Positions 17,490-25,622 of a DNA stretch of 64,000 bases are shown in pieces. A model generated the notes under the pieces. The model was given only the letters and a program-made list of their open reading frames with translations. It was not told the origin of the DNA and did not search any database. Origin of the DNA: WHSW01 sp963821025 (GTDB lineage: Bacteria > Actinomycetota > Thermoleophilia > Solirubrobacterales > 70-9); the NCBI GenBank assembly GCA_963821025.1, contig CAWGCG010000003.1, forward strand, positions 1,116,001 to 1,180,000, given 5' to 3'. The translations under genes and the position numbers were made by a program. How positions within the stretch are numbered: the stretch's first letter is position 1; every line of letters starts with the position of its first letter.

Positions 17490-18812
17490 TCACCCGAGCT
17501 CGTCGCGAACAACCTCAACCAGCCTCTGCGCAACCGCATCCGCCTCCTCCTGTTCGGGTGCCTCCACCATCACCCGAACCAACGGCTCGGTGCCCGAGGG
17601 CCTTACGAGGACCCGGCCGCGTCCCTCGAGCCGAGCGTTCTCGCTCTCGACCGCCTCCCACAGCGCCTGCGCGGAGTCGACCGCCTCGCGCTCGGCGACC
17701 TCGACGTTGACCAGCACCTGGGGCAGGTGCTGCATCGGTCGCACCTGCGCCAGATCGCGGTCGCCGAGCGCCGAGAGCATCAGCAGCGCCGCCGCGATCC
17801 CGTCGCCGGTGGGGGCGAACCCGGTCCAGATCAGGTGTCCCGATTGCTCGCCGCCGAGCTCCCACTCGCGGCGCTCGAGCTCGGCCGAGACGCTGCGGTC
17901 ACCGACTGCGGTGGTCGCCACCTCAACCCCGGCACCTGCCATCGCCTGGTGAAACCCATAGTTGCTCATCACCGTGACCGCGACCCCGTCGAGCTCTCCG
18001 CGCTGGCGCAGATGAATCGCCGCCAGCGCGATCAACTCGTCGCCGTCGCGCACGGTCCCCAGCGAGTCGACCGCGACAACGCGGTCACCGTCGCCGTCGA
18101 AGGCGAAGCCGACCGCGGCCTTGCCGGCGACCACGAGCTCGGCCAGCCCGCCGGGATCGGTCGAGCCGCAGTCGCGATTGATGTTGCGCCCATCGGGTTC
18201 GGTGGCGATCGCCTCGACCTCGGCTCCGAGGCGCTCGAAGATCGCCGGCGCAGCGCGGTGGGTGGCGCCGTTGGCGCAGTCGAGGGCGACCCGGAGGCCC
18301 CGGAGGTCGAGCCGAAAGCGGCTCTGCAACTCGCGCAGGTAGTCGTCGAGCGCGCCCTCGAGCGCGCGCACCCGGCCGATCCGCGGCTTGCCGGACTCGA
18401 TCGGGTGCTCGAGAATCTCGATCGTCGCCGCCTCCACCCCAGCCTCGGCTTCGTCGCCGAGCTTGCGTCCGTCGGCGCCGAAGAACTTGATTCCGTTGTC
18501 GCGCCAAGGGTTGTGCGAGGCCGAGATCACCGCGGCGAGGTCGAGGCCGAGGCGCCGGACGAGGACCGACGCCCCCGGCGTCGGCAGGACCCCGGCGACG
18601 AGCGCATCGCCGCCCGCCTGCGCCACCCCCGCCGCGATCGCCGACTCGAGCATCGGTCCCGACTCGCGCGTGTCGCGAATGATCAGGACCTGGGGCCGCA
18701 CGGCCGTGCAGGTGGCGGTCGCCGCTTGGCCGAGCGCCAGCGCCAATTCCGCTGTCAGGAAATCGCCGGCAACCCCGCGGACGCCGTCGGTTCCGAACAG
18801 CTTCGTCGCCAA
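17490..18812 (-). CDS. glmM: Phosphoglucosamine mutase
   Basis: 440 aa. It converts GlcN-6-P to GlcN-1-P. KLFGTDGVRGVAG, the phosphoserine loop SASHNPWRDNGIK, the metal-binding DGDGDR and the sugar-binding GGEQSGHLI are all present, as is the C-terminal RPSGTEPLVRVMVE phosphate loop. The gene begins 6 nt after rpsI, giving the frequent actinobacterial rplM-rpsI-glmM order. Together with glmS it supplies amino sugar for peptidoglycan, probably in the same transcript as ribosomal proteins L13 and S9. Confidence 0.98.
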   Translation of the reverse strand: MATKLFGTDGVRGVAGDFLTAELALALGQAATATCTAVRPQVLIIRDTRESGPMLESAIAAGVAQAGGDALVAGVLPTPGASVLVRRLGLDLAAVISASHNPWRDNGIKFFGADGRKLGDEAEAGVEAATIEILEHPIESGKPRIGRVRALEGALDDYLRELQSRFRLDLRGLRVALDCANGATHRAAPAIFERLGAEVEAIATEPDGRNINRDCGSTDPGGLAELVVAGKAAVGFAFDGDGDRVVAVDSLGTVRDGDELIALAAIHLRQRGELDGVAVTVMSNYGFHQAMAGAGVEVATTAVGDRSVSAELERREWELGGEQSGHLIWTGFAPTGDGIAAALLMLSALGDRDLAQVRPMQHLPQVLVNVEVAEREAVDSAQALWEAVESENARLEGRGRVLVRPSGTEPLVRVMVEAPEQEEADAVAQRLVEVVRDELG

Positions 18813-18818
18813 CCGGCT

Positions 18819-19646
18819 CTAACGCTTGGAGAACTGCGGCCGCTTGCGGGCCTTCTTGAGCCCCGCCTTGCGGCGCTCCTTCTTGCGCGCGTCCCGCGTC
18901 AGCAGACCGCGTCGCTTGAGCTCGGGCCGCAGGTCCGGGTCGATCTCGCAAAGCGCCCTGGCGATCCCGTGGCGAACCGCGCCAGCCTGCCCGGCGATGC
19001 CGCCGCCGTGGACGCGGACGTGCACGTTGACGGTGCCCTCATAGCCGGCCGTGAGCAGCGGCTGGCGTGCCAGCGTCCGCAGGTTCTGGCGCGGGAAGTA
19101 TTCGTCGAGCGTTCGGCTGTTGACCTCGATCTCGCCGCTTCCGGGTCGCAGGACCACGCGGGCGATTGAGCTCTTTCGCTTGCCCGTCGCCTGGATCTGC
19201 TGGCCGGCCGGGATCTCGACCTGGGGACCGCTGCGGGCAACCGGCTCGTCGCCGGCATCGCGCTGGGCCTCGACCCGGGCCCGCTCCTCCTCCTCGGCCT
19301 CGAGCCGGGCGCGCTCCTCGGCGCTCAGCTCGCGCTCGGGCTCGAGCGCAATCGGCTCCAGATCGGCCCCCGGCGCCTGGTCGGGTGCCTTCGGCGCCTC
19401 CTCGGCAGCGGGCGCCTCAGCCGGCTCCTCTGCCTGGTCTTCCGCGGTCTCCTCGGCTTGCGGCTCCTCGGCTTGCGCCTCCTCGGCTTGCCGCTCCTCG
19501 GCAGCGGGCGCCTCCTCTGGCTGGTCTTCGGCAGCTCCCTCGGCTTGCGGCTCCTCGGCAGCGGGCGCCTCCTCTACCTGCTCTTCCCCGGCCTCCTCGG
19601 CTTGCGGCTCCTCGGTCCCGGGCTCCTGGTTGCTTTCTTCACTCAA
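18819..19646 (-). CDS. rpsI: Ribosomal protein S9 with long acidic N-terminal extension
   Basis: 275 aa, about twice the usual 130. Residues from about 150 are canonical S9: ATGKRKSSIARVVL, the GGGIAGQAGAVRHGIARAL block and the C-terminal KKARKRPQFSKR tail that reaches the P-site tRNA. Residues 1 to about 145 are almost only E, A, P, Q and D in imperfect repeats of AAEEPQAE/AAEDQ type. No start closer to the core is compelling: the ATG at 19646 overlaps the rplM stop by 4 nt, as expected for this operon. Some actinobacterial S9 proteins have short acidic extensions; this one is far longer. Confidence 0.93.
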   Translation of the reverse strand: MSEESNQEPGTEEPQAEEAGEEQVEEAPAAEEPQAEGAAEDQPEEAPAAEERQAEEAQAEEPQAEETAEDQAEEPAEAPAAEEAPKAPDQAPGADLEPIALEPERELSAEERARLEAEEEERARVEAQRDAGDEPVARSGPQVEIPAGQQIQATGKRKSSIARVVLRPGSGEIEVNSRTLDEYFPRQNLRTLARQPLLTAGYEGTVNVHVRVHGGGIAGQAGAVRHGIARALCEIDPDLRPELKRRGLLTRDARKKERRKAGLKKARKRPQFSKR

Positions 19647-20077
19647 GTCTCGATCTCCATCACTTGTGGCGTTTGCGCCGCGTGCGGGTGCTCCGGCCCC
19701 GCGTAGACCTTCAGCTTGGCGATCTGCTGGCGCGCGAGACGGTTGCGGGGCAACATCCCCGCGACGGCCTTGCGAATCACCTCTTCCGGACGCCGGTCGA
19801 GCATCTCGCCGAGCGTGCGCGAGCGGATCCCACCGGGATAGCCGCTGTGGCGGTAGTAACGCTTGTCGGATCGTTTGTTGCCGGTGACGACGATCTTCTC
19901 AGCGTTGATGACGATGACGAAGTCGCCCGTGTCACAGTGCGGCGTGTACTCCGGCTTGCGCTTGCCGCGCAGGGCGTCGGCGATCTGGGTCGCCAGCCGC
20001 CCCAGGGTCTTGCCCTCGGCGTCGACGACGTACCAGTCTCGCTGGCGGTTCTCGGGTGTCGCTACGTAGGTCTTCAT
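19643..20077 (-). CDS. rplM: Ribosomal protein L13
   Basis: 144 aa. TYVATPENRQRDWYVVDAEG, KTLGRLATQIADALRGK, the DTGDFVIVINAEK box and GMLPRNRLARQQIAKLKVY are standard L13. I chose the ATG at 20077 since family members start MKTY; a TTG at 20092 would add five residues. It overlaps rpsI by 4 nt. It is first in the minus-strand run, so its promoter should lie in 20078-20220, back to back with the riboswitch-controlled peptidase genes. Confidence 0.97.
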   Translation of the reverse strand: MKTYVATPENRQRDWYVVDAEGKTLGRLATQIADALRGKRKPEYTPHCDTGDFVIVINAEKIVVTGNKRSDKRYYRHSGYPGGIRSRTLGEMLDRRPEEVIRKAVAGMLPRNRLARQQIAKLKVYAGPEHPHAAQTPQVMEIET

Positions 20078-20179
20078 CGCCGGGCGCGCCAACGCGCGCG
20101 AAAAGCCGCCCCACGGTGGCCCGCGGGCGCGGCCCGAGGATGATAGAGGGCGACACCGCAGAGGCGCGGCGAGGCGGGC

Positions 20180-20214
20180 CTGAACGACCCGCCGCCTGAT
20201 CGGGTCTTATACTG
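20180..20214 (+). promoter_or_regulatory. Candidate promoter for the riboswitch transcript
   Basis: TATACT at 20209-20214 is a good match to the sigma-A -10 hexamer in an otherwise GC-rich stretch. It is placed about 10-15 nt before the 5' edge of the riboswitch. The -35 region (near 20186-20191) is weak. Transcription would start at about 20221. Confidence 0.5.
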
Positions 20215-20224
20215 CGGCGCGTAA

Positions 20225-20378
20225 ACCTGCCGAATTCCGCGCTGCCTTTGCGCGGGAGCGGGGGAACCAAGTGGGGCGGTGTGAAGACTCCGTCCCAGGG
20301 GCGAATCGGGCTCTCGCAGATCGAGCCCGTAGCGCCGCTCTTTCAGCGCGAGCCCGTCAGCTAACCCCGCAGGCCCGA
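20225..20378 (+). ncRNA. Cyclic di-AMP riboswitch (ydaO/yuaA class)
   Basis: The three highly conserved blocks of the class occur in order and spacing: GGGAGCGGGGGAACC (20254-20268), GGGGCGAATC (20298-20307) and CCCGTCAGCTAACCCCGC (20353-20370), with short variable stems between. The RNA binds c-di-AMP, usually as two molecules, and usually turns gene expression off. It lies directly upstream of an M23 peptidase with RBS AAGGAGAGG at 20380-20388, so control may act on translation start or on a terminator I cannot see. In actinobacteria this class commonly precedes cell-wall hydrolases (established knowledge). Confidence 0.93.
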
Positions 20379-20397
20379 GAAGGAGAGGCTCGACCGG

Positions 20398-21549
20398 ATG
20401 GAGCCGATGGCGCCCGAGCGGCGCGGCTGGCGAAAACCGACGACGATCGTGGTGGCCCTGGCGGTCGCGGCGACCGCCGCGCTCAGTGGCGGCGCAGCGG
20501 CCTCGGGAGGTGGCGGCGGGGTTGCTCCGGGCGACCCGCCCGAGCTCAGCGACGTGATATGCCTGGAGCGCTGCGCCGGCGAGCGCGATGCCAGCGTCGG
20601 CTCGCTGGTCCGAGTGTCCGGGCGCAACCTCACGTATTCCAGCGAGGTCGAGTTCGCCGGCGCGGGCGGACGGATCTCGGTGGCGGTCGCGCGCGCCGGC
20701 GCCTCGGCGCTCGAGGCCAAGGTGCCCGAGGGGGCGGTCACCGGGACGGTCAGGGTTGGCGCCGCCGAGACCCCGGCCGATCGCAAGCTGCGGATCGTCT
20801 CGGCCGAACAGATCCCCGACACCGGCGCGTTCAAGCTGAGCTCGGCCCAGGCCAGCCCCCGCAAGACCTACTTCGATGGCGTGCGCCCGCCGAGCGTCAC
20901 CTACATGTTTCAGGCCGGGGCGCCAACGGACATCCGGGTCGAGGTCGTCGATCGGGCCAGCCGCGAGGTCGTCGACACCTGGGTCGAGCAGGCGGCGCAG
21001 CCGAACACCCGCAACACGGCCAGGTGGGATGGGCGCAGGACCGATGGGGCGGTCGCTGCCAATGGTGACTACGCGTTCCGGCTCGCAAGCGTCGCGGGAG
21101 GCCGGCCGAAGGCCACCGCCGACTCGCGGTTCGGCTTCTACCGGTTTCGATTTCCGCTCGACGCACGCCACAACTACGGCGACGGCTACGGCGCCGGGCG
21201 CGGCCACGAGGGCCAGGACGTGTTCGCCAAGTGCGGCTCGGCGATGCGCGCGGCCCGCGGGGGTCGGGTCCAGGTGAACGACGTCCACCCCGCCGCCGGG
21301 AACTTCCTCGTGATCGACGGTAAGGGCACCAAGCTCGACTTCGTCTACGCGCACATGCTGCGCCGCTCCCCGCTGCCCGAGGGCCGGCGGGTGCGCACCG
21401 GGCAGAAGATCGGCCAGGTCGGCCAAACCGGCAACGCCTCCGGCTGCCATTTGCACTTCGAGGTCTGGTCGGCGCCCGGCTGGTATGAGGGTGGCCAGGC
21501 GCTGCCCTCGGTCGGCGGCCTGCTCAAGGCCTGGGACGTTTGGAGCTGA
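20398..21549 (+). CDS. M23-family metallopeptidase, c-di-AMP riboswitch controlled
   Basis: 383 aa. A basic N-terminus and hydrophobic segment (TTIVVALAVAATAALSGG) act as a signal or anchor. Residues from about 45 to 150 resemble an Ig/IPT-like fold. A Fn3-like or FlgD-like part follows (TYMFQAGAPTDIRVEV; ARWDGRRTDG). The M23 LytM domain is at about 255-370, with zinc ligands in GHEGQD and HLHFE plus FVYAH. It would cleave peptidoglycan cross-bridges or stems outside the cell. The ATG at 20398 has RBS AAGGAGAGG 9 nt upstream. It overlaps the next M23 gene by 10 nt. Confidence 0.92.
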   Translation: MEPMAPERRGWRKPTTIVVALAVAATAALSGGAAASGGGGGVAPGDPPELSDVICLERCAGERDASVGSLVRVSGRNLTYSSEVEFAGAGGRISVAVARAGASALEAKVPEGAVTGTVRVGAAETPADRKLRIVSAEQIPDTGAFKLSSAQASPRKTYFDGVRPPSVTYMFQAGAPTDIRVEVVDRASREVVDTWVEQAAQPNTRNTARWDGRRTDGAVAANGDYAFRLASVAGGRPKATADSRFGFYRFRFPLDARHNYGDGYGAGRGHEGQDVFAKCGSAMRAARGGRVQVNDVHPAAGNFLVIDGKGTKLDFVYAHMLRRSPLPEGRRVRTGQKIGQVGQTGNASGCHLHFEVWSAPGWYEGGQALPSVGGLLKAWDVWS

Positions 21550-22376
21550 GCCGCGCCGGCACGCGGTTGGCCTCGGTTCTGGGACTCGTCGCTGTTGCGC
21601 TCTGGGCGGCCACGGTGCCCGGGAGCGCCGAGGACCGCGGCAAGGGCGCCGGCTTCGAACTCGCTCGCGCGGCGGTCAGCCCGCAGACCGTGTACTTCGA
21701 CGGCGAGCGCCCGCCGCATCTGCGCTACGGGTTTCGCGCCCGGCGCCGCCTCGACCTCGTCGTTCGCGTCGTTGGTGTCAAGGACGGCGAGACAGTTCGG
21801 CGCTGGCTCGAGCGCGACCTCGCCCCGGGCCCGGTCCACAGCCAACGCTGGGACGGCCGCCGCGCCGACGGCGGCGTGCCGACCGACGGCCGTTATCAGT
21901 TTCGGGTCGGGCCACCCGGCAACCGCGGCGCCGGCGCCGGCAGCTTCGAGTTTCACGACCATCGATTCCCGGTGGCCGGGCCGCACAGCTACGGCGACCG
22001 CTTCGGCGACCCGCGCGGCGGCGGGCGCGTGCACGAGGGCCAGGACATCCCGGCGGGCTGCGGCACCCCGCTGCTCGCAGCCCGCGGCGGCCGGGTCCAG
22101 GCGCGCGGGTACAGCGACGCCCTCTACGGCTACTGGGTCCTGATCGACGGTCTCGCGACCCGGCGCGACTACTTCTACGCCCACCTCGAGGCGCCGTCCG
22201 TGCTCGGCGACCACGAGCGGGTTCGCACCGGGGCGCGAGTCGGTGCGGTCGGCAAGACGGGCAACGCTCGCTCGGAGTTCTGCCAGCTGCACTTCGAGCT
22301 CTGGCCGCACGGCTATCGCAACGGCGCCCCGGAGGACCCGCTGGCGGCGCTGCAAGCGTGGGACTCGTTCTCCTGA
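21540..22376 (+). CDS. Second M23-family metallopeptidase
   Basis: 278 aa, paralogous to the preceding protein but without its first extracellular domain. It has a signal segment (LASVLGLVAVALWAATV), then the same YFDGERPPHLRYGF and QRWDGRRADGGVPTDG module, then an M23 domain with HEGQD, YFYAH and QLHFELW. The usual HLHFE is QLHFE here, so the first His of that H-x-H is a Gln; the metal ligand is the second His, which is kept. The TTG start at 21540 lies within the upstream gene. It is probably translated from the same riboswitch-controlled mRNA. Confidence 0.88.
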   Translation: MELSRAGTRLASVLGLVAVALWAATVPGSAEDRGKGAGFELARAAVSPQTVYFDGERPPHLRYGFRARRRLDLVVRVVGVKDGETVRRWLERDLAPGPVHSQRWDGRRADGGVPTDGRYQFRVGPPGNRGAGAGSFEFHDHRFPVAGPHSYGDRFGDPRGGGRVHEGQDIPAGCGTPLLAARGGRVQARGYSDALYGYWVLIDGLATRRDYFYAHLEAPSVLGDHERVRTGARVGAVGKTGNARSEFCQLHFELWPHGYRNGAPEDPLAALQAWDSFS

Positions 22377-22379
22377 GCG

Positions 22380-23813
22380 GTGGATTCCGCCGAACGCGGA
22401 GCGGGTACCGTGGCGCGGGTGAGTCAGGCAAGCGCAGCAGCCGAAACCCGTAGTTACGGCCGCTCGGCCGGTCTCCTGACTCTCGCCCTGGGCACCTCGG
22501 GGCTGCTGATCTACGCCTTCTTCTCGATCGCGTCGCACACACTCGACCGCGATGCCTACGGCGAGATCGTCGTCCTGTGGTCGATCGTCTTCGTCCTCGG
22601 CGCCACCCTGTTTCGCCCGATCGAGCAGTTGCTCTCACGGTCGCTGGCCGAGCACGAGCAGCTCGGCGAGCCGACCGGGCACGTGCTGCGCGTCGCCTTG
22701 TCGATCCAGGGCGGGCTGACCGTGCTGGCGCTGGTCGTGGTGCTCGCGCTCAAATCACCGATCGAGGAGAAGCTGTTGAGCGGGGGCGACGTCCTCTTCT
22801 GGGTCCTGGCCGTCGCCATGGTCGGCTTCGGCGCCTCCTACTTCGCCCGCGGCTTCCTCGCCGGGAGGCGCCAGTTCGGTCTCTATTCGGCCCTGTTGCT
22901 GATCGAGAGCACGGCGCGACTCTCGTTCGCGCTCGCGGTCGCGATCGGAGTCGCCGCGGGTGAGGACTTCGTCGCCCTCGGGATCGCGCTGGCGCCGTTC
23001 GCCGGCCTCGTCGTCTGGCCGTTCGCGCTTAGCCGCCGACGGGCACGACGGCGCAACGAGCCGCCGCCGGTGATCGACCGCGATCTCGCAGTTCCGGCCT
23101 CGGCCGAACCGGAGTTCAGCCTCTCCCACGGCGGCGCGTTCGCCGCCGCGGTCCTCCTGATGATGCTCAGCGAGCAGATCATCATCAGCTCCGGGGCGCT
23201 GTTCGTGCGCGCGGCCGAGGGCGCCGCCGCCGCCGGCTTCATCTTCAACGTGCTGATGGTCGCCCGGGCTCCGCTGGTGCTGTTCCAGGCGATCGCGGCC
23301 AGCCTTCTACCCCACCTGACCCGGCTGCGCACGCGCGGGGACACCGCCGGGCGCGACGCCTTCCGCATGTCGGTCAACACGACCCTGATCATGATCGCCG
23401 GGTTCGCGGCGCTGGTGACCCTCGGGGTGCTTGCGGTCGGCCCTCAGGCGATGCAGATCGCCTTCGGCGACAAGTTCACCTACGACCGTCTCGGGCTCGC
23501 CATCGTCGCCGTCGGAATGGGCTTCTACCTCTCAGCTGCGGCGCTCAATCAGGCCGCGCTCGCCCAGGGTCAGGCCCGCCGCGCGGCCCTGTGCTGGGTG
23601 ATCTGCGCGGTCGCCTTCATCACCTGGAACCTCGCCTCGCCGCTCGATGCGTATCGCACGGTCGAGATCGGCTTCAGCGCCAGCGCCGCGCTGCTCTCGG
23701 GCCTGCTCTACCTCCTCTACCGGGCGCCGCACCCGCTCACCGACGACGAGATCGCTCCCGGGTCCCCGCGCGAGCTCGAGGCCCAACTCGCCACCGCCGA
23801 CGAGATCGGGTAG
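22380..23813 (+). CDS. Polysaccharide flippase-like membrane protein (MOP superfamily)
   Basis: 477 aa with about 12-14 predicted membrane helices, for example GLLTLALGTSGLLIYAFF, LFWVLAVAMVGFGASYFARGFLAG and AVGMGFYLSAAALNQAA. It resembles the oligosaccharide flippase/MurJ-Wzx group by topology and by the FARGFLAGRRQFGLY loop. It would move a lipid-linked glycan across the membrane; the substrate is unknown. Starts at a GTG 4 nt after the M23 stop, or possibly the GTG at 22410. Co-transcription with the two M23 peptidases would place it under the same c-di-AMP control (inference). Confidence 0.8.
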   Translation: MDSAERGAGTVARVSQASAAAETRSYGRSAGLLTLALGTSGLLIYAFFSIASHTLDRDAYGEIVVLWSIVFVLGATLFRPIEQLLSRSLAEHEQLGEPTGHVLRVALSIQGGLTVLALVVVLALKSPIEEKLLSGGDVLFWVLAVAMVGFGASYFARGFLAGRRQFGLYSALLLIESTARLSFALAVAIGVAAGEDFVALGIALAPFAGLVVWPFALSRRRARRRNEPPPVIDRDLAVPASAEPEFSLSHGGAFAAAVLLMMLSEQIIISSGALFVRAAEGAAAAGFIFNVLMVARAPLVLFQAIAASLLPHLTRLRTRGDTAGRDAFRMSVNTTLIMIAGFAALVTLGVLAVGPQAMQIAFGDKFTYDRLGLAIVAVGMGFYLSAAALNQAALAQGQARRAALCWVICAVAFITWNLASPLDAYRTVEIGFSASAALLSGLLYLLYRAPHPLTDDEIAPGSPRELEAQLATADEIG

Positions 23814-23873
23814 CGCGGAGCTCGGCCGCCGGGCCTCACAGAGCCCCCGCACGCCCGGACGCGGAAGCACAAC

Positions 23874-23899
23874 AAAAAGCCCGCGGCGTAGCCGCGGGC
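23874..23899 (-). terminator. Rho-independent terminator of guaA
   Basis: On the minus strand, GCCCGCGGC, loop TAC, GCCGCGGGC (9-bp perfect stem, 23879-23899) followed by TTTTT (23874-23878). It starts 41 nt after the guaA stop. There is no T-run on the plus strand, so it does not serve the flippase gene. Confidence 0.88.
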
Positions 23900-23939
23900 A
23901 ATTGCTTCGAGCGAGAGCGGAGGACGTGCGGGAGTTGTT

Positions 23940-25460
23940 CTATTCCCATTCGATTGTGGCGGGGGGCTTGGAGGAGATGTCGAGGGCGACGCGGTTCACC
24001 TGGGCGACCTCGTTGATCACCCGGTTGGAGACGCGCTCGAGCAGGTCGTAGGGAAGCCTCGCCCAGTCGGCGGTCATCGCGTCTTGCGAGGTGACGGCGC
24101 GGATCACGATCGGATAGGCATAGGTGCGCCCGTCGCCCTGAACCCCGACCGAGCGCACCACCGGGAGCACGCAGAACGACTGCCACAGCTGGCGGTAGAG
24201 GCCCGCCGCCTTGATCTCCTCCTGGAGGATCGCATCGGCCTCGCGGAGGATGTCGAGGCGCTCACGGTTGACCTCGCCACCGACGATCCTGATCGCCAGG
24301 CCGGGACCCGGGAACGGCTGGCGCCAGACGACGCGCTCGGAGAGCTCGAGCTCGGCGGCGACGGCTCGCACCTCGTCCTTGAACAGCATCCGCAGCGGCT
24401 CGACCAGATCGAGGCCGAGGTCCTCCGGGAGCCCGCCGACGTTGTGGTGGGACTTGATCGTGTCCGCGGTGCGGCCGTCGCCGCCCGACTCGATCACGTC
24501 GGAGTACAGCGTTCCCTGGACCAGGTAGCCGACCCGGTCGAGCTTCTCGGCCTCCTGCTCAAAGACCCGGATGAACTCCTCGCCGATGATCATCCGCTTG
24601 CGCTCGGGATCGTCGACCCCGGCGAGCCGTTCCAAGAAGCGCTGCTCGGCGTCGACGTGGACGAGGTTGACCCCGAGCTCGCGCATCGCCTCGACCACCT
24701 GTAGGGCCTCGTTCTTTCGCATCAGCCCGTGATCGACGAGCACGCAGGTGAGCTGGTCGCCGACCGCGCGGTGGACCAGCGCCGCCGCCGTCGCCGAGTC
24801 GACCCCGCCCGAGAGCCCGCAGATCACCCCGGCCTCGCCGACCTCGGCGCGGATCCGCTCCACCTGCTCATCGATCACCGAGGCCGGCGACCAGTCGCCC
24901 GCGCAGCCGGCGATCTCGCGCAGGAAGCGGTCGAGGATCTGCTGGCCGTAGGGCGTGTGGACGACCTCGGGATGGAACTGGATCCCGTAGAGGCCGCGCT
25001 CGGGGCTCTCGAGCGCGGCGACCGGCGAACCGGGGCTCGCCGCGAGCGCGTCGAAGCCGGCGGGGGGCTCGAAGACCGAGTCGCGATGGCTCATCCAGCA
25101 TTGCTGGGTAGCGGGAAGGTCGGCGAGCAGCCTGCCGCCGTCGCCGGCGAGGGTCAGCTCGGTGCGTCCGAACTCCCCCGAGTCGGCGCCCTCGACCCGC
25201 CCGCCGAGCTCGAGCACCATCGCCTGCATCCCGTAACAGATCCCGAGCACCGGGATTCCGAGATCGAGGAGCTCCGTGCGCAGCCTCGGGGCCCCCTTCG
25301 AGTAGACCGACGCCGGACCGCCGGAGAGCACCAGCGCCGCCGGGCGGCGCTCGCGGATCGTCTGCAGCTCGAGATCGTGCGGCAAGAGCTCGGCATAGAC
25401 GCCGCATTCGCGGATCCGGCGCGCGATCAGCTGCGAGTACTGACCGCCGAAATCGAGCAC
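23940..25460 (-). CDS. guaA: GMP synthase (glutamine-hydrolysing)
   Basis: 506 aa. Residues 1-190 are the class I glutaminase (LDFGGQYSQLIARR; GICYGMQAMVLELGG with the Cys nucleophile; GIQFHPEVVHTPYG with the His-Glu). The ATP pyrophosphatase domain follows (GLSGGVDSATAAALVHRA), and the dimerisation domain ends in SKPPATIEWE. It makes GMP from XMP. The GTG at 25460 is supported by the SD GAGGAGG ending 5 nt upstream. This trims the few residues that usually precede the first strand. The reading frame stays open upstream but has no other start codon for over 100 nt. Confidence 0.97.
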   Translation of the reverse strand: MLDFGGQYSQLIARRIRECGVYAELLPHDLELQTIRERRPAALVLSGGPASVYSKGAPRLRTELLDLGIPVLGICYGMQAMVLELGGRVEGADSGEFGRTELTLAGDGGRLLADLPATQQCWMSHRDSVFEPPAGFDALAASPGSPVAALESPERGLYGIQFHPEVVHTPYGQQILDRFLREIAGCAGDWSPASVIDEQVERIRAEVGEAGVICGLSGGVDSATAAALVHRAVGDQLTCVLVDHGLMRKNEALQVVEAMRELGVNLVHVDAEQRFLERLAGVDDPERKRMIIGEEFIRVFEQEAEKLDRVGYLVQGTLYSDVIESGGDGRTADTIKSHHNVGGLPEDLGLDLVEPLRMLFKDEVRAVAAELELSERVVWRQPFPGPGLAIRIVGGEVNRERLDILREADAILQEEIKAAGLYRQLWQSFCVLPVVRSVGVQGDGRTYAYPIVIRAVTSQDAMTADWARLPYDLLERVSNRVINEVAQVNRVALDISSKPPATIEWE

Positions 25461-25622
25461 GAGGACCTCCTCGTGGGCGGTTTCGGGGGCGCGACCTCGA
25501 CCGCCTCGTCGACGCCAGGGGTCGCCGGTAGCTCCGGGTCCCCTTCGACTATCGGTCCGCGCAGACCGTCGGACGAGCGCACGTCCTCCCGGGCCTCGGG
25601 AGCGACGGTGCGAGCGTCCGCC
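25461..25622 (-). promoter_or_regulatory. guaB3-guaA spacer
   Basis: 162 nt between the guaB3 stop and the guaA start, on the same strand. Apart from the guaA Shine-Dalgarno (GAGGAGG, 25466-25472) I see no terminator or clear promoter. A 71-codon frame running through it (25427-25642) overlaps both genes and looks like a shadow. Confidence 0.45.

Larger units (their letters stand above)
20078..20397. other. Divergent control region between rplM and the M23 genes
   Basis: About 320 bp with no gene. The right half is a c-di-AMP riboswitch (20225-20378) preceded by a likely -10 (TATACT, 20209-20214). The left part should hold the rplM promoter on the minus strand. I see no clear L13-binding leader hairpin for rplM. 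Confidence 0.7.

Noticed and set aside
22032..22310. Loss of the active site in the second M23 peptidase because of QLHFE
   Set aside because: The second His of H-x-H, the metal ligand, is present, as are HEGQD and YAH. The change is noted but does not show inactivity.
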